Shown here piece after piece: positions 1 to 12,558 of a stretch of 64,000 nucleotides of DNA. The stretch covers positions 496,001 to 560,000 of the forward strand of contig JAKSGN010000021.1 of NCBI GenBank assembly GCA_024180945.1, in the 5' to 3' direction. The position numbers were made by a program, and so were the translations under genes. The DNA is from Macrophomina tecta (taxonomy: Eukaryota; Ascomycota; Dothideomycetes; Botryosphaeriales; Botryosphaeriaceae). Under the pieces are notes generated by a model. That model saw only the letters and a list, made by a program, of their open reading frames with translations. It did not search any database and had not been told where the DNA came from. How positions within the stretch are numbered: position 1 is the first letter of the stretch; each line of letters opens with the position of its first letter.

Positions 1-930
1 CGCACGTCTCTCGCGCGCCGCTCGCCCTTCCTACCCACCCGCCTCGAGCTGCTCCTCCTGTCGATCTACCCCGCCACCCTGCTGCTCGGATCCGTCTTCT
101 CAATCATCTCGCCCACGACGCGCAACACGCCCTACAGCGCCACGACGCAATCGCATCCGGTCGACCAAGCACCCTCGTACTTCGCGCAGAAGAAGAATAT
201 TTTCAACGTCTACTTTGTCAAAAAGGGGTGGGCATGGACGACGGGCGCGCTGCTGCTGTTCGTGCTGACGCACCCGAGCCTGGGCCCGCCCATGCGGCCC
301 GTCCTCACGCCGCGAAGGGTGCGCAGCGTCCTGCGCTGGGCCCTGGTGACGCTGGCCTGGGTCTTTGTCACGCAGTGGTTCTTCGGGCCCCCGCTTATCG
401 ACACGCTCTTCCGCTTCACCGGCGGCCAGTGCGAGCTGGTGCGCGACCCGGCGGCGCGAGAGTCCATGTCCGACGCGCGTGAGTACATCACCGCGGCGAC
501 GTGCAAGGTCGCCGGCGGCACCTGGAAAGGGGGCCATGACATCAGCGGGCACGTCTTCCTGCTGATCTTGGGCAGCCTTCTTCTCTGGCTCGAGATCCTG
601 CCCGCCGTCCTGCGCGCGGAGGGCCTGCGCGATGGCCGCCGGATTGTCATGCCGGATGGCAAGACGCGCACGGCTGGCGCCGAGGCCCAGCGCGAGAGCC
701 ACGCCTACTCGGTGGCGGCCGACGAGAAGGATCCGGGTCTTGGGGTCAAAGTGTCGCTGGCTGTCATGGCGCTCAGCTGGTGGATGCTCCTCATGACGGC
801 CGCCTTCTTCCACACCTGGTTTGAGAAGTTCACCGGTCTGCTCGTCGCGTTCTCCGCAATCTGGCTCGTCTACTTCCTCCCCCGTGGTGTTCCAGCATAT
901 CGCGCCGTCATTGGCATGCCCGGAGTGTAG
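1..930 (+). CDS. SCS3: FIT family (Scs3/FIT2-like) ER membrane protein, 5'-truncated by window edge
   Basis: Frame 1 is open from the first base to the TAG at 928-930, so about 309 C-terminal residues are visible and the start lies outside. Several hydrophobic segments match a multi-pass ER protein. Two signatures of the fat-storage-inducing transmembrane family are present: DISGHVFLL (DNA about 538-564) and FHTWFEKFTG (about 808-837). In human FIT2 the two histidines of these motifs are the proposed catalytic residues of the acyl-CoA diphosphatase activity; both are kept here. The family (yeast Scs3 and Yft2) acts in lipid-droplet budding, ER lipid balance and inositol phospholipid metabolism. 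No intron is needed in the visible part. Family assignment is confident. Whether it corresponds to Scs3 or Yft2 is inference. Confidence 0.85.
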   Translation, partial: RTSLARRSPFLPTRLELLLLSIYPATLLLGSVFSIISPTTRNTPYSATTQSHPVDQAPSYFAQKKNIFNVYFVKKGWAWTTGALLLFVLTHPSLGPPMRPVLTPRRVRSVLRWALVTLAWVFVTQWFFGPPLIDTLFRFTGGQCELVRDPAARESMSDAREYITAATCKVAGGTWKGGHDISGHVFLLILGSLLLWLEILPAVLRAEGLRDGRRIVMPDGKTRTAGAEAQRESHAYSVAADEKDPGLGVKVSLAVMALSWWMLLMTAAFFHTWFEKFTGLLVAFSAIWLVYFLPRGVPAYRAVIGMPGV

Positions 931-3900
931 TCAGTGGCGAGGGGCCAATTTATTCTGTTGGAGAGCAAAAGCTTGGGACACTCGGAGACTCACGGTTTTT
1001 CTTGGCTGACGTCCTTGTCGTACTGCCTCTGGTAATCACTCAAGATATTCCCTCCTGATAGACTCATGTTTCGATTAGCGCTTTTGTAAGATCATGGCAT
1101 CGCATTCTGCCTTTTTTGTTGAAGGAAGACGAACAAGGAAATTACGATACAACAATCTGTAGCCTCTCGCGTGCATCGCTGATGAGCGCCGTGACGCCCG
1201 CAGTGTTTCAGGCCCATCCTATCGCAACCCTTCTCATTAAGCGCTAAACCTTGGGTCCGAGGGCAACGAGATTTCGATGCACCATTAGGCCGCCCCGGCC
1301 TGTTTTGGTACTCGGTGCCATGTAAGTGAGCGGCGGAAAGGAAAGGGAGAGAAAAATCTTGCTCGTCCAACAATTGCTGCCGCCGGAGCGGGGCAGACTT
1401 GCCGAATCAAGTCCATCGAAACATGCGCAGTTTCTCTTCACCTCCGTCGGAAGCCCGGGCGAGGGACGCCAGCGGAACGCCGGGAGCGGTCGTGCGGTAC
1501 GTACATGAGGCAAGTTCATGCGCGTCGTTCGTAATCCGCTCTAACACAGCCTTCTCCGTCCAAGGCTCCTTTTTTAGTCTATTGAGGGAGGTAGGTCCGG
1601 GCAGGAATGAATCGACGTCTTGCTCCAGATGCAGTGTCGAGTGAGAAAGAGAGCCCAGCGCTGCGTGTGAGTCATTCTCTCTCCCATTGCCCGACCTCTT
1701 GCTTTCTTCCTTATCTTCCATACTTTTTTTTTTTTTTTTCCGCTTTGCGGCTCGCAGCAGCTGGATGGAATCAAGGTTCTCGGAGTATTCATTGGTTTTT
1801 TAAGGTTCGGGCGGGGAATCCGATGAGCAAGGCTGAAGGCCGGCGACCAAGGGCGACAACGACGCTCTCTCTCTCTCTATCTTTTGCTCTCAGCCTGTCC
1901 ATTGCTGCCTCATCAGCAGCCCGCAGCGAGCCTTGTTTTTGCGATGCTTCCTCGCCTGCTGATTCGTCGCCTTGCTTGCGGGACCGCAGCCGCGCGCATA
2001 TCTATTTTTTTTTTTTTCTCCTTTCTTTTTACTCTTCGTAAGGCCTACGTAAGCCAACGCCCCGCTCAATATTTGGTGCTTTTGGAAAGGACAGGGGGGT
2101 GTGGGGAAGTGCGGAGAGACAAGCGGTAAGGTCTTTTCGGCACGATGTAACCGGCCTGTCGGAGGCCTGCGGGGGATCGTCGATGATGTCGGCGGAGGAA
2201 AAAAACTGCATGGCAAAGATTACGCAGCTGAGATCCCATTCGCACGTCACAATGCTGTTGTTGACTTTCGCATTCTCTTTCGACTTGGCGTGTCTCCCTC
2301 ATTGCCCGCGCCTTATCCGTGGGCCTTTTCCTCTCTTTGCTTTCTTTACCCTTTGCGTGCCCCTGTCCTCATGGCCTTTTCTTCTGTCTTTGCTCCCCTC
2401 ATTTCATTGGTTCTCTACTGAGAGTATAGCGGCGGCGCACGGAACGTGTGAACTGCTCATCCAGATTTCGAGAGCAACCAAGTGGACGCTCGGGCGGAAC
2501 GCCGGATCTGTGTCTGTTGCGTTCATGCCATCAATGCCCAGCTCCTTCTAGAACGTTGCCGGCGCGACGTTGACGAAAATGTACCCAGCATTCTCCCCTC
2601 CAAGCCCAAAAGCTCCCTCCCCCTGTCACCTTACATCACGGCATCACCACACCGCGCAGCGCTCAATGGCCACGTTGTGATGATTACGCACGGTTCGATG
2701 CCCCAACGAGCCGCATCATCTCATCTCTTTCTTTCTTTGTCGTATTCGCCATTTCCCGAACATACCATCTGTCGTCCGATTCCCCTGAGCGCTTTGCCGG
2801 GCAGGCGATGGGCAGGAAAGGCAGAGAAGCTCCGCATGCATGACCTGACGTGACGCCGCACCGCCGCAGGCTGGCGAGTTCTCAGCTGAGGAGCGTCCAA
2901 GCACGTCCATGCTTGGGATGCTGTTGCATGTGACGGCAGGCAGAATAATTCAGGGGCTCCAGACGTGGGAATATGGATTTGGCTCCACAGAGCCGCATAC
3001 GGCTAATATACCACTCGTTTCTTCCGCTGGGGCTTCCTACATATCATCAGAACTCGTCAGACCCTATTCCTAGCCAAGGAATCAAGCGTTCCATACACCG
3101 GAACTAAATGGACATCTCACCTCCGGGCAATGCCCTACGCTGCCCCTCTGCGAATTCTCCTCGTAGCCTACAAGTCACTGACCGCCGGTAGAATGGGCCG
3201 GGCAGACGTCAGACTTCTTTTTTTTTTTTTTTTCAGTAAGCTAATTCCCGCACCGCATGTGTGACCAATGGGAAGGCGGCGGAAGGGAGGGAAGACTTTC
3301 TCTCTGTAGAAACGGATGCTTATCAGTAGGCCAGGCAGAATACGGCGAGTCGAGTGAGAAATGGACGTGTATCCTGAGAAGCTTTCTCTGAGATATGGTT
3401 CTCTCACTCATACTATGAGTATATGGACATCTGGAATCCGAAGTTGGGGCTTGGGAGGCACGAGGAAGATTTGCTTCAAATGTGACGTCGATGTTTGGGG
3501 GTTGGACCGGCGGTCTGGTCTTGCTTTCGTATTTCGATTTTGAAGCAGGAGGTGCACAGTAAGTGTGGATGTGTTCGTGTCCGGTTTGGTATCGCTCCTA
3601 CACTTAGTAGTCCAAACTCACGGTTTTGACGCAGTGGAAATGTTATTCTTGTTCCGATGGTCCGTAATACGGACAATAGAGTAGGTCTCTCTCATTCATG
3701 GAATGTTCGCATATTTGAGAGATGTTTGGCAAGCCCGAAGCGGCGAGGTAGAGGACGTACGGCATGGGGGCCCGAGGCCACGAGGGCACGCGTGAGCAGC
3801 ATCGGTACCAGTCTCACACAAGAATAATTGATGGATATGATCACTTGTACCTCGTCGGTTCAACGTCTAATGTTTTGTATCTGTTATTGGTGGTCAAGAG

Positions 3901-4277
3901 CATAAGGAAGAGGCCTGGCCAAGCCTTGCTGTGAACGTTGCGTCCTTTTCGACTGAAAATGGCTCAAGCGGCTTGGCAGGCCTGAGTCCTCTGGCTCATC
4001 GCTCCTACTCCTAAATAAATGTGTATATCTATTTGACAAGAGCGGTGAAAAGGGCTGGGAAGGGGAGGGGTGCGTGTGTGCAACACGAGCTCGGGCGAGT
4101 GATGACGAAGACGGAACGTTTCAATATGAGGAGAGGTGAAGGCGGGGGCCCTGCTATTGGTTTCTATATTTTGGGCTAGCAAACGCTAAAGAATCCTATG
4201 TCTCCTCGGTCGGTTGCATGACGCTGATGGCCATAGAAGTTTCCACGAACATGAGCACAGGGGATGGCGACAAGACC
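931..4277. other. Gene-poor intergenic DNA
   Basis: About 3.3 kb with no reading frame that resembles a known protein and no splice-linked set of frames that I could assemble. It contains T tracts (about 1725-1739, 2006-2018, 3219-3233), a short CT repeat near 1865-1878 and pyrimidine-rich stretches. Open frames here are short and overlap on both strands, as expected by chance. The first few hundred bases probably hold the 3' UTR of the FIT gene. Confidence 0.6.
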
Positions 4278-5033
4278 CTAGTGAATGATGAACGTAGACA
4301 GTTCCTCCATCGTGCGAAACGCCATTGCCTCTCCTTTCATGGTTCCGTGGGCGTGAGAATCACCGACAAGCCGGACGTTCTGGCCTGTTTTTCCTTCGCT
4401 GAGGTCTTGAAGGATGAACGGAACCTGGCAGTCAGCTAGACAAAATATTTCATCCTTCGGCCGAACATCAACGCCGCAAATACCGAGGTATCCATTATTG
4501 GTGGTGAACCACCGGTGTTGCCACCACTTTGGTGGACCAATACCCTCCGGAACATCCACGGTCTTGTTGTTGTCCTCGGCTTTGACGGTGTTACAAAATT
4601 CTGACCACGGGACGCCATTGACTGTTTTATTGAACGAAGAATCACTGGCTTTCATCATCTGGAAGACCACATCCTTGATTGACTCACCAGTAGGATTTTT
4701 TTTCCCCCGACAACGTGCTTCTTGCACAGCCTTCCATTCTGGTCTTAGTATTATTTTCTTGTTCATATTTTCGCGTTACCGGTCTAAAGCCGGGTGTTCC
4801 CTCCAGGCGTATGAGAGAGTATCATAAGGACAGAGACAATCTGGGTCCAAGTCTCGGTATACGATTTCACAACAGATAGGGCTCTCCTCGTCTCCGGGAA
4901 GCAGTTGAAGGAGGCGTATTTCTCTTTCGTGGCGCAGCGGTTGATACTGGTATGAGTTCAAATTCTCTGGTGTCGGGTGCAAACTATCCCACGGGGGCAA
5001 CACCTCGCGTAGTGTTTGTCGTGATAGTTCCAT
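4278..5033 (-). pseudogene. HET-domain (heterokaryon incompatibility) gene relic with internal deletion and in-frame stop
   Basis: The minus-strand frame starting at the ATG at 5031-5033 begins like a HET protein: a YQPL...REIRLLQLLPG block followed by CPYDTLSYAW, which is the start of the HET domain. After about 85 codons there is an in-frame TAA. The same frame then continues with a typical HET-protein C-terminus: RWFTTNNGYLGI, then DEIFCLADCQVPFIL, then a GDSHAHGTMKGEAM-like end. Only about 250 codons remain between the two termini, against the usual 500-800, so the HET core and middle region are missing. HET proteins mediate non-self recognition and cell death after hyphal fusion. This copy lacks most of the domain and should be non-functional. 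Splicing around the stop seems unlikely, because the missing core is not present nearby. Confidence 0.75.
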
Positions 5034-8000
5034 CTGGGCAAGGGGAAGAAGCGAAGGGTGTTGGGGGCTAAAACAAAGACAGCACTCGGGCTATTTCAGT
5101 TTTGCGAACGCTTAGCCAATAGCGCCCATGCGAATATTGCTGCGGCATTGATTTAAGTGATTGAGATAGAACTTCATGTAGGATCGCTTGTTGAGAACAC
5201 TGGTCGGCCGCTTGTAGGGCGGGTCCACTTCCGGTGAAGTGTTGCCTAGGGGCTGTGCTGTAAAGACCCACAAGAACACGACAGCCGCCTGACGGCCAGT
5301 CAATGACGAGTTGCAAGCTTGAAGAGGGCCTAAATTTAAATTTCAAGAGCCGTATTGGGCTTCACTCAAGAATATGGAAGGTGCATTCTATCAATAAGTG
5401 CCTTTTAGTGTAGAGCCTCCGTCGTGGATCGCCGCCCAATTGGTCCATTTGCCTGGAGAAGTGCATCCTCCTTTCCCCTGCCTTCGAACTGGTTTGGAGG
5501 TTGAAATACAGCCGCGGATTGATGGTCCTCAGAAATGTATATACCCAGACAGCACTAGGAGGAATGACGGAATACAACGTACCCTCTGACTCAAGATGTA
5601 CTACTGTGGCAGAGCGACAGCCGGACGTCGATGGATTGCTGCAGGAGATCAGATGTCTTCGTAAAGCTTGTTGGCTGTGTTTTGACATAGTTTACGTAGG
5701 CTTTCTGCTTGGGGCGCAACAGCATGAAACAAGAGCTCCCTTGTGCCTGCTACGATGTCCCCTATCATCACTGGGCTTGTGCAATGGCATTGATCGATTC
5801 CAAAACTCAGGATAGCGCTTTTACAGTGTTCATCAGCCGGTGGTTTTGAATCCAACACAGCGTTTAGAACTTGGCAAAGGAAGTTCCCATAGGGGTCGTG
5901 CTATGATCAATAAGCCAGGCTGTCTGGATGAAGGTGGCGGTTCAGATGTTGAAAATTTCTGAAGCCGAGCCGTCCAGTCTAAGTGCGAGGGATTGATGCA
6001 GACCAAGGGGCCGGTTTCAGAAAGCAAAATACCAAGCGCAAAGGTACGCGTGGCTAGTTGAAGCTTTCGTCTGGACGCCGATGCTACCGATTTCTTATAT
6101 CAAGACGAATCCTTCCACCCGCAGGGCAACAGCTGTGCCAGAACAGCAGCTGAGTCCGCACCTTGAACTGAAGAGCTCAACAGAACCTTGAAGGTGCCAG
6201 TGTATAGGGGGTAGTGGCTTAGGAACTCCCAAGACGAAAGGCATCCGCGATATCAGAAGGCTGGATCACATCTCCCAGAATCTGCACTTCCGACTCCATG
6301 CGGGATGATGGCTTTCTCCACCACGCGGAGCCAAGTGAATGAAAGCTTCATACTTCCCGAGTCGCGGCACGGGGCAGACGAGATGCGAGATGCTGGGAAC
6401 TGCGAGGCTGGGCGGTTTTTTCTGATGAAGAAGTCCGTTGCCCGCACACCACGGCGGCGCAATGACCAGAAAGCCGCGCCACATCAGCAGCGTCGGGTCT
6501 TGCGGTGACGCGAGCGCCGATCAACAGGGCCGTCCGTCCGGCTGATTGAAGATCGTTTCTCTGGGAAAACGGCCTTTTTGGGTCCGAGGGAAGGAGGTGG
6601 TAAGAGGTCCGAGGGGTCGGGTATATTCCATGTCTCATTGGCACCTCGTCATATTCCTTCTGCCGAGGATACGGATCATGTCGCGATACGCATGAGGGGT
6701 TGAACGACGCTCGAATCTTTGATCACATTCTTCTCTAAGCTGATCATATGGAGTTCCGTCGAGATAATGGACCACTACTCATCCTTCACCTGTGGTATTG
6801 TGCCAAGTTGAATGAGCCATTGGACCGTCTAACCTGGACCTGAGAAGATCTAAAGCCTGAGGATGAAGCCGCTCTCAACAGCAATACAATGGCATCACTG
6901 GCGAACTCGCCATCTTTTGGCCGTCATCATGATATCGGACGATAATGACGACAGGGAAACGATGGCGTGAAGATTGTAAAACCCACTTACAAGCCTCCTC
7001 TGCGGACGGCCGTCGACCAATCGCTGGCGGTAGTACAAGAGCCCAAGAAACGATCAGCCAGCCCATCCCACGAAACGAGCAGCTCTTGCATGCGTCAGGT
7101 AGATTGAGAGCCCATCTCGGATGTGGAGAAACGGCCAACGCACATCAACGGTCTTTGCTTGATCAAGCCCCTGCCCCACCGGACCACTCAGCAGTCCAAG
7201 GTTCCGACGGCACCAAGCGGGACGCCAATTGATCACGAGGGCAGCCCTCCATACCGCTCACATCTACGACGTCGCGCGAATGACTCTCCAGGATCCTCAG
7301 CACGCGATCTTGATGACTTCTTCGATGCCACAGGCAGGACGCAGGCGATCACAGGATGCGGGCGGCGACGATCATCCAGCACTCGAGAGGCTAGCAGCGG
7401 GACGAGGAAAAAGCACGCGGAGGGTTACGCGAACGACATCATCAAGGAGGCTCGCGGCGGGAATGAGCTGTACTCCATACCCGAACGCAAGGCGTCCAAG
7501 ACGGACCTCAGCCTGCGGCGGTTGGTCGCACGCGAGCAGCCGGCTCGTGTTTCGCGACTGCGTGGAGCGGCGACGGCAGCGGCATGTTTCGTCTGGACAG
7601 ATGAGAGCGGCGTCTGGTTAGCTTCGGGGCGGCGCGGACGGGGCGCTGAAGATCGTGATGATGATGGGTGGTCGTAGTTGTCTTTTTCTGCCTGGCGCAT
7701 GACGAGCGCAGGCAGGGAAAAGAAGTGGGGAGGCTGAGATCTGCCTCTCCCCAAGATCGACCGCAGAGACACAGACGCGTCCCCACAACACAGCCCAACC
7801 TCGCCTAAAACAGGGACGCGCATGTGGAGAGCGAGAAGAGCGAGAGAAAACACGTAGGTGTGCGTGCATCTTCACTCGATCAGGGGACACGCTGTCGGTC
7901 ATCTCAGATCCCCCCCCCCCACGTCTGTACGGGTCGCCCGGGAGCCGCACGAATCGCACCCCCTGCGCCCGCCCAATGACGTACCGCGCCCGCTTTGGTC

Positions 8001-11000
8001 GTGCCATGTTGATTGCCCGTATCTCAGCCCTCCTCCGCTCCGCCGCTCCTACATGTAGCAGCGAAGGACTAAAATAACGGGAGCACTAACGGCCATCGCC
8101 CACACCATCGCCCCCTGAAGCAAGTCTCGTCATCGGCGGCATCCTCGTCACACGCGTAAACCGGCTCAAAACCCACGAGAAAACGGGTGTAACTTCCTGC
8201 CTCGTAACCAGAGCCTTCTGAAGCGCGGGCAATGCACTCCTGTCGATCTTATGGGCCACTGTCGCGTGTGACGCCAGCAGCGCTCAAATGGCTTCACACC
8301 CGGTTGAATATGTGGCTGCCCGGCTGAGATAGAACCGTTGCTCACTTGCCCGAGTGAGCTGCGCGAATGATGTCGGAGGCGCCCTGCCTGCCCGACGACC
8401 AGGGTGCACCGACTGATTGGATGCTTCCTCCGAACCAGGGATGACTAGTCTTCGTCGTGCGTGCCATTCCTTCCCCCGTTTGCCTTTCAGCTCAGGGCAA
8501 CAGAGCCCGTGTGAGTCAGATAAGGTGAAGGAGGCAGCAGTCAAGAACAACCACGCACCTATCCTTCGACCACGAGCGCGAGCCGGACAGCTCTCCGAGA
8601 GGAACGCAAGATAGAGGGAAGTGAAAGCAAGATTCCAAGGTTTAAACGGGGAAGGAACAGACTGGTGCTATCCAGGCAAGGGCCGATTAATTGCCCATTC
8701 CAGTAAACGGCCCGGCGGACAGGGGATCATGATGCGCATGTGGGCTGGCATGGCTTACTCGCTCGCTGCCCTTCCCCGGCCTCACTTAATTAACCCTACG
8801 CCTGCCCTTCGATCCTTTCGTTAACCTGTGTCTCTGGCCCAGGTATACTTAGGTGTAAAACTGCCCACATCTTCGCCTCTCTCCCTTTTTGGCACCTTCT
8901 GCTCCTACTCCGCCCCGCTCCTTCTAATATTTGTCTAACTAACTGCCGCCTTCCGGTCCCCATGCCTCTCCTGTCTTTCTATGTCCGTCTCACTGCAACA
9001 GCATAGCCCGCGACTCATGGTCTACTCGGGAGCCCACACTCAATTGTCTCGGTTTTACGCCACGAATCCACCTCACGATAGCGCCATCACAACCCCATGG
9101 ACAGTCGAAGCACCAATCCAAGCTCAATTGCCCACTGTTCACCCAAGCCTTCATATCCGGACAGACCCTCTAATCCCCCGCCAATACCTACTGCCACGGC
9201 AATCGTTCCTTCCTCCCATACATATCCGCACAAATGCCGCGAACCTAGCCCGTCCTCCCCTTCCTTATCGCCACTTCCACCCAATCACACCCCCATCCCC
9301 TTGACTGTCATGAACTGTATCACACGTCATCATTTCACACATGGTATACACCCCTCACACACCCCTCATACGCCTTCTCTCCTCCCATTTACGCACAATC
9401 AGAGCCACTCCTTATCGTCAATCCTCCTCAATCGGCAAGATAACGTTAATCTGTCAAACAGACAGCTCGACAACATACAACATACAGCAAGCAGCAAGCA
9501 GCAAGCATGCACGCACGGACAGTATATGCAATACCCATTTCCAGGAGAAAGCCTCGAGAACACACCCTCACATTTCCCATTTCTCTCACTGACTTTTTAT
9601 AGTTCCTTCTTTGCGCATACAAGAAGAACAACCAAGAAAGAAAGAAAAGGCCTCTCAACACTTTTTCCCCTTTCTCCGTTCAAGATGTTTCGCAGTCCTC
9701 TTCTCCTTACTCCTCTCTTCTGGTTGCCTTTTTTTTTTTCCTTTTTTTATCCCCTCCAAGCGAAGCGCAACCTCTCCTCCTCTCCTTCCCTATTCACCTT
9801 CTCATTTCCAAGAAGAAAAGCGCGCGTTATACATGCCGCGGAAGAAGAGAAGGGTAAGACGAAAGTAAAGGACCGACGATGAAAGGCGGTAAGGACCGAC
9901 GATGACCACAACGCCGCTTCAGTAAATGCTGCCACATCGACAAAGAGCAGAGCAGAAAAGGATCCACGAGAAGTGAAGACAGGCGGAGAACGAAAAGGAA
10001 AGGGAGGAAAGGTAAGCCGAAAATGATAGTGTGTTGCAAGGCCATGCTTTGGGGGTTGGGGGGAAAGCTGATTTCTTGATCGTTGCAACGTCTTCCCTAC
10101 TCGACAACAGAAAAAACAGATAACGGACATGAAGGCAAAAAAAAAAAAAAAAAAAAAAACACAATGAGCAGGAACACCCGCTACAAATGCTTTATACACC
10201 GCCAACCCCAACTTCTCTCCTTTCCGGCACCCGTACATGATCCCTTCCGTCTCAGCGGCGACGGGAAACGTTGACCAAAACAAAGACAGAAAGACAAAAC
10301 CCAACGAAACCTTCGCCACCGATGACCAATTGTTATTTGCTGCGCTCCTCGTCCTCTCCTGCAATCTCCCTGCTCGACGCGAAAGCCCCTCCGCAAGCCC
10401 CCCTGGTGTTGTGTCTGGATCGACAAAAACGAAACAAAAAAGCCTCGGGGGATTAGACCGATGCGATAATAACGCCACTCCAGCTTTAACCTCGAAAGCC
10501 ACGGTTGCTCAATCATCCCCCCTCCCCCTTCGCGTCTCGCCCCCCTTAAGTTTCCCGATTACGAAAAGAACAGAAAGTCTGCATCCGCTTTCGGTCATTG
10601 AAGCCCGGACCGCGCGCGAATTATGTCACGGACCAAGGTAGGATCGAAAAGGGCGACAATCGGGAAATCGGAAGAGGGGCGAAAAACATTGGGGAGTGGA
10701 AAAGAAAAGAGCAAGAGAGCCATCTCTTCGGTGCTGATGAGGTGTGCATCGATCTGGACCTGCGGTGAACCTTTTCTTATGAAAATCGCGGAGCTAAAAG
10801 AGAAAAAGAAGGGAGGGGGTTTTTGTTTCCGTTTGAGTTTGCCTGGAAAACAAAAGATGGATGGTTAAAAAAAAAAAAAAAGATGGGAAAGATAAGAAAA
10901 AGCGTATCGTGGAGACGTGGTTGATTGGATCAAGTTTGTTTTTTCTGATTATATCAGGGACGATGGTTTAAAAAACGGTGAGTCGAGGATCGAGCGAAAT

Positions 11001-11073
11001 GGTTGGAGCCCAACATGAGATCGCCGATCGTCGAAAGGGGAACAAAGCATTCGCCCACACTGGAATTTTTTTT
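5034..11073. other. Long gene-poor block; 3' side of the C2H2 gene
   Basis: About 6 kb without a recognisable gene. Short open frames near 5.1-6.0 kb (minus) and 7.1-7.7 kb (plus) have no family signature. From about 8.8 to 9.8 kb the plus strand is strikingly C/T-rich with many CACACC and CTC motifs. There is a 23-base A run at 10137-10159 and a 14-base A run near 10867-10880. Part of the right edge is probably the 3' UTR of the minus-strand zinc-finger gene. No transposase, reverse transcriptase or terminal repeats were seen. Confidence 0.55.
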
Positions 11074-12558
11074 CTATTCCTCCATGCGGCCAAACATGCC
11101 CTCGTCGTCCTCGTCGCTGCGACCGCGAGAGCGGTGCTGCCTCTCATAATCATCATCGTCATCCTCCATATCGACATCTTCGTCGGCGTTGGTGCCATGG
11201 CGCGATACGTACGACGAACGCATCGAAGTGGCATATTGGTGTTGGCCGGGTGGAGTCGCAATGGTACCCGGACGAGAATCAACGCTGTTTGCGAAACGCG
11301 CCGGTAGCGGAGGGACCGGCGGCACATCCGGCGGCAGCATGACAGGCTTGCTCTGCGGAGTGCCGTAACTGCAGCTCAAAAGCCCGACGGCGGCAGCCAA
11401 ATCAGCCTGGTCCTCCTCGTCATATGCAGTCGCCGAGGTTCCGGAGGTGGTTGGCCGGCCGTCGACACTTTGCTGCCTGTAGTAATTCAAATATCCGTTG
11501 GGAATGCTTTCGGAGAAGACGGAGGCGTTAGATTGGTAGGATTGCGAGTAGGCGCTGCTGTTACTGGAGAAGCGCTTGTTGGGGAAACGAGCTCCGGTAT
11601 AGGAGCCGACAGCGACGTCGTCGTGCGGGGGCGGCGTCGTCTCTGCAGAGCTCATGCCATCGTCATGGTAATCCGACGAGCCGGAGGCAGCGGGGGAGGC
11701 CGACGAGTGGTCGCTGTCGGCGGCCTTTGCGGCCTCGGCGGCGGCCGCCTCTTGGTTCATGTTGACCAGCACGGAGGCGGCCTCAAGTAGTTGAACCTGT
11801 TGGTGTTTCGAGATGAGCAGCTTCGAGGTGATTGCCCATTCGGGAGTGTGTTCCCATCTGCTTAACGGTCAACAATTCCATCTCACGACACATCACACCA
11901 GGCGAGCTGGAAGGGCATTCGAACTCCGGCGTGTGAAGGTATGCGGGCTCGGCCATCAGGGGATACTGACAGGTGCTTGGTGAGACAGCTGCTGTGCTTG
12001 TACCCTTTCCCACATTTTTCACATCGAAGTTCGCTACCACTTGCTCGCTTGCCGCCCTCCTTTGTCACGCGCGATCCTTCGCTGGCGCGTCTTATCCGCG
12101 ACTTGCTGCTACCCTTCTCTGTGTCCGGGATGGCGGCCAGCGGCGGGCCGTCGGTCACCACGCTGCCCTTTCCGTAGCTCGAGGGGCCCGCGAAGTGGGA
12201 GCCATTGTTGGGCAGGCTGCTCGGTATGGAGGGGGAGCCGCCGAGGCCGGGCGGCCCTCGAGGCGCGTAGCTGGCTTTGGTGGTGCGGCGCGGAGCGCTG
12301 TCGGCGGCTGCGGCGGTTGCATTGCTGGCAGCGGCGGTGGAGACGCTTTTCCGGCGCGAGACGCGGTGGGCGGGGTTGAGGGAGCTGGCCAGAGAGCTGG
12401 AGTTACCGCGCGAATGCGAGTGCCGCGCAGGCAGGCTGGAGGCTACAGAGCCGACGGAGGAGCGGTTGGTTGGCCGCGAGATTTCCTGGCCGGAGAGTCA
12501 GCGGCGTTATCTTGCGGAAGCGGGGGCCGATCAGGAGACGTACCCTGGTGGCCGTCAT
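11074..12558 (-). CDS. Conserved fungal C2H2 zinc-finger transcription regulator
   Basis: Three-exon model: 12558-12544, 12485-11971 and 11857-11074, giving 437 residues. Exon 1 codes only five residues and ends at AGG|GTACGT. Intron 1 (58 bp) has a CTGAC branch site. Intron 2 (113 bp) starts GTCAGT and interrupts the zinc finger between the Leu and Trp of KHLWEH. The N-terminal 150 residues are Ser/Ala/basic. The single finger is C160-x2-C163-x12-H176-x3-H180. It is followed by the conserved block EHTPEW...SKLLISKHQQVQLLEAASVL, which I recognise from a widespread Pezizomycotina C2H2 protein of poorly known function. The C-terminal half is Ser/Pro-rich and ends in an acidic DEDVDMEDDDDD patch. 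A nuclear DNA-binding role is inferred. The splice model rests on frame continuity and on recovery of the conserved block. Confidence 0.8.

Noticed and set aside
7123..7677. 184-codon plus-strand open frame
   Set aside because: Arg/Ser/Ala composition, no domain, overlapping frames on both strands, no splice-linked neighbours; best explained by local GC content.
9097..9882. 261-codon plus-strand frame rich in Pro, Ser, His and Thr
   Set aside because: Encoded by simple C/T-rich DNA (CACACC, CCTCC runs); no conserved pattern.
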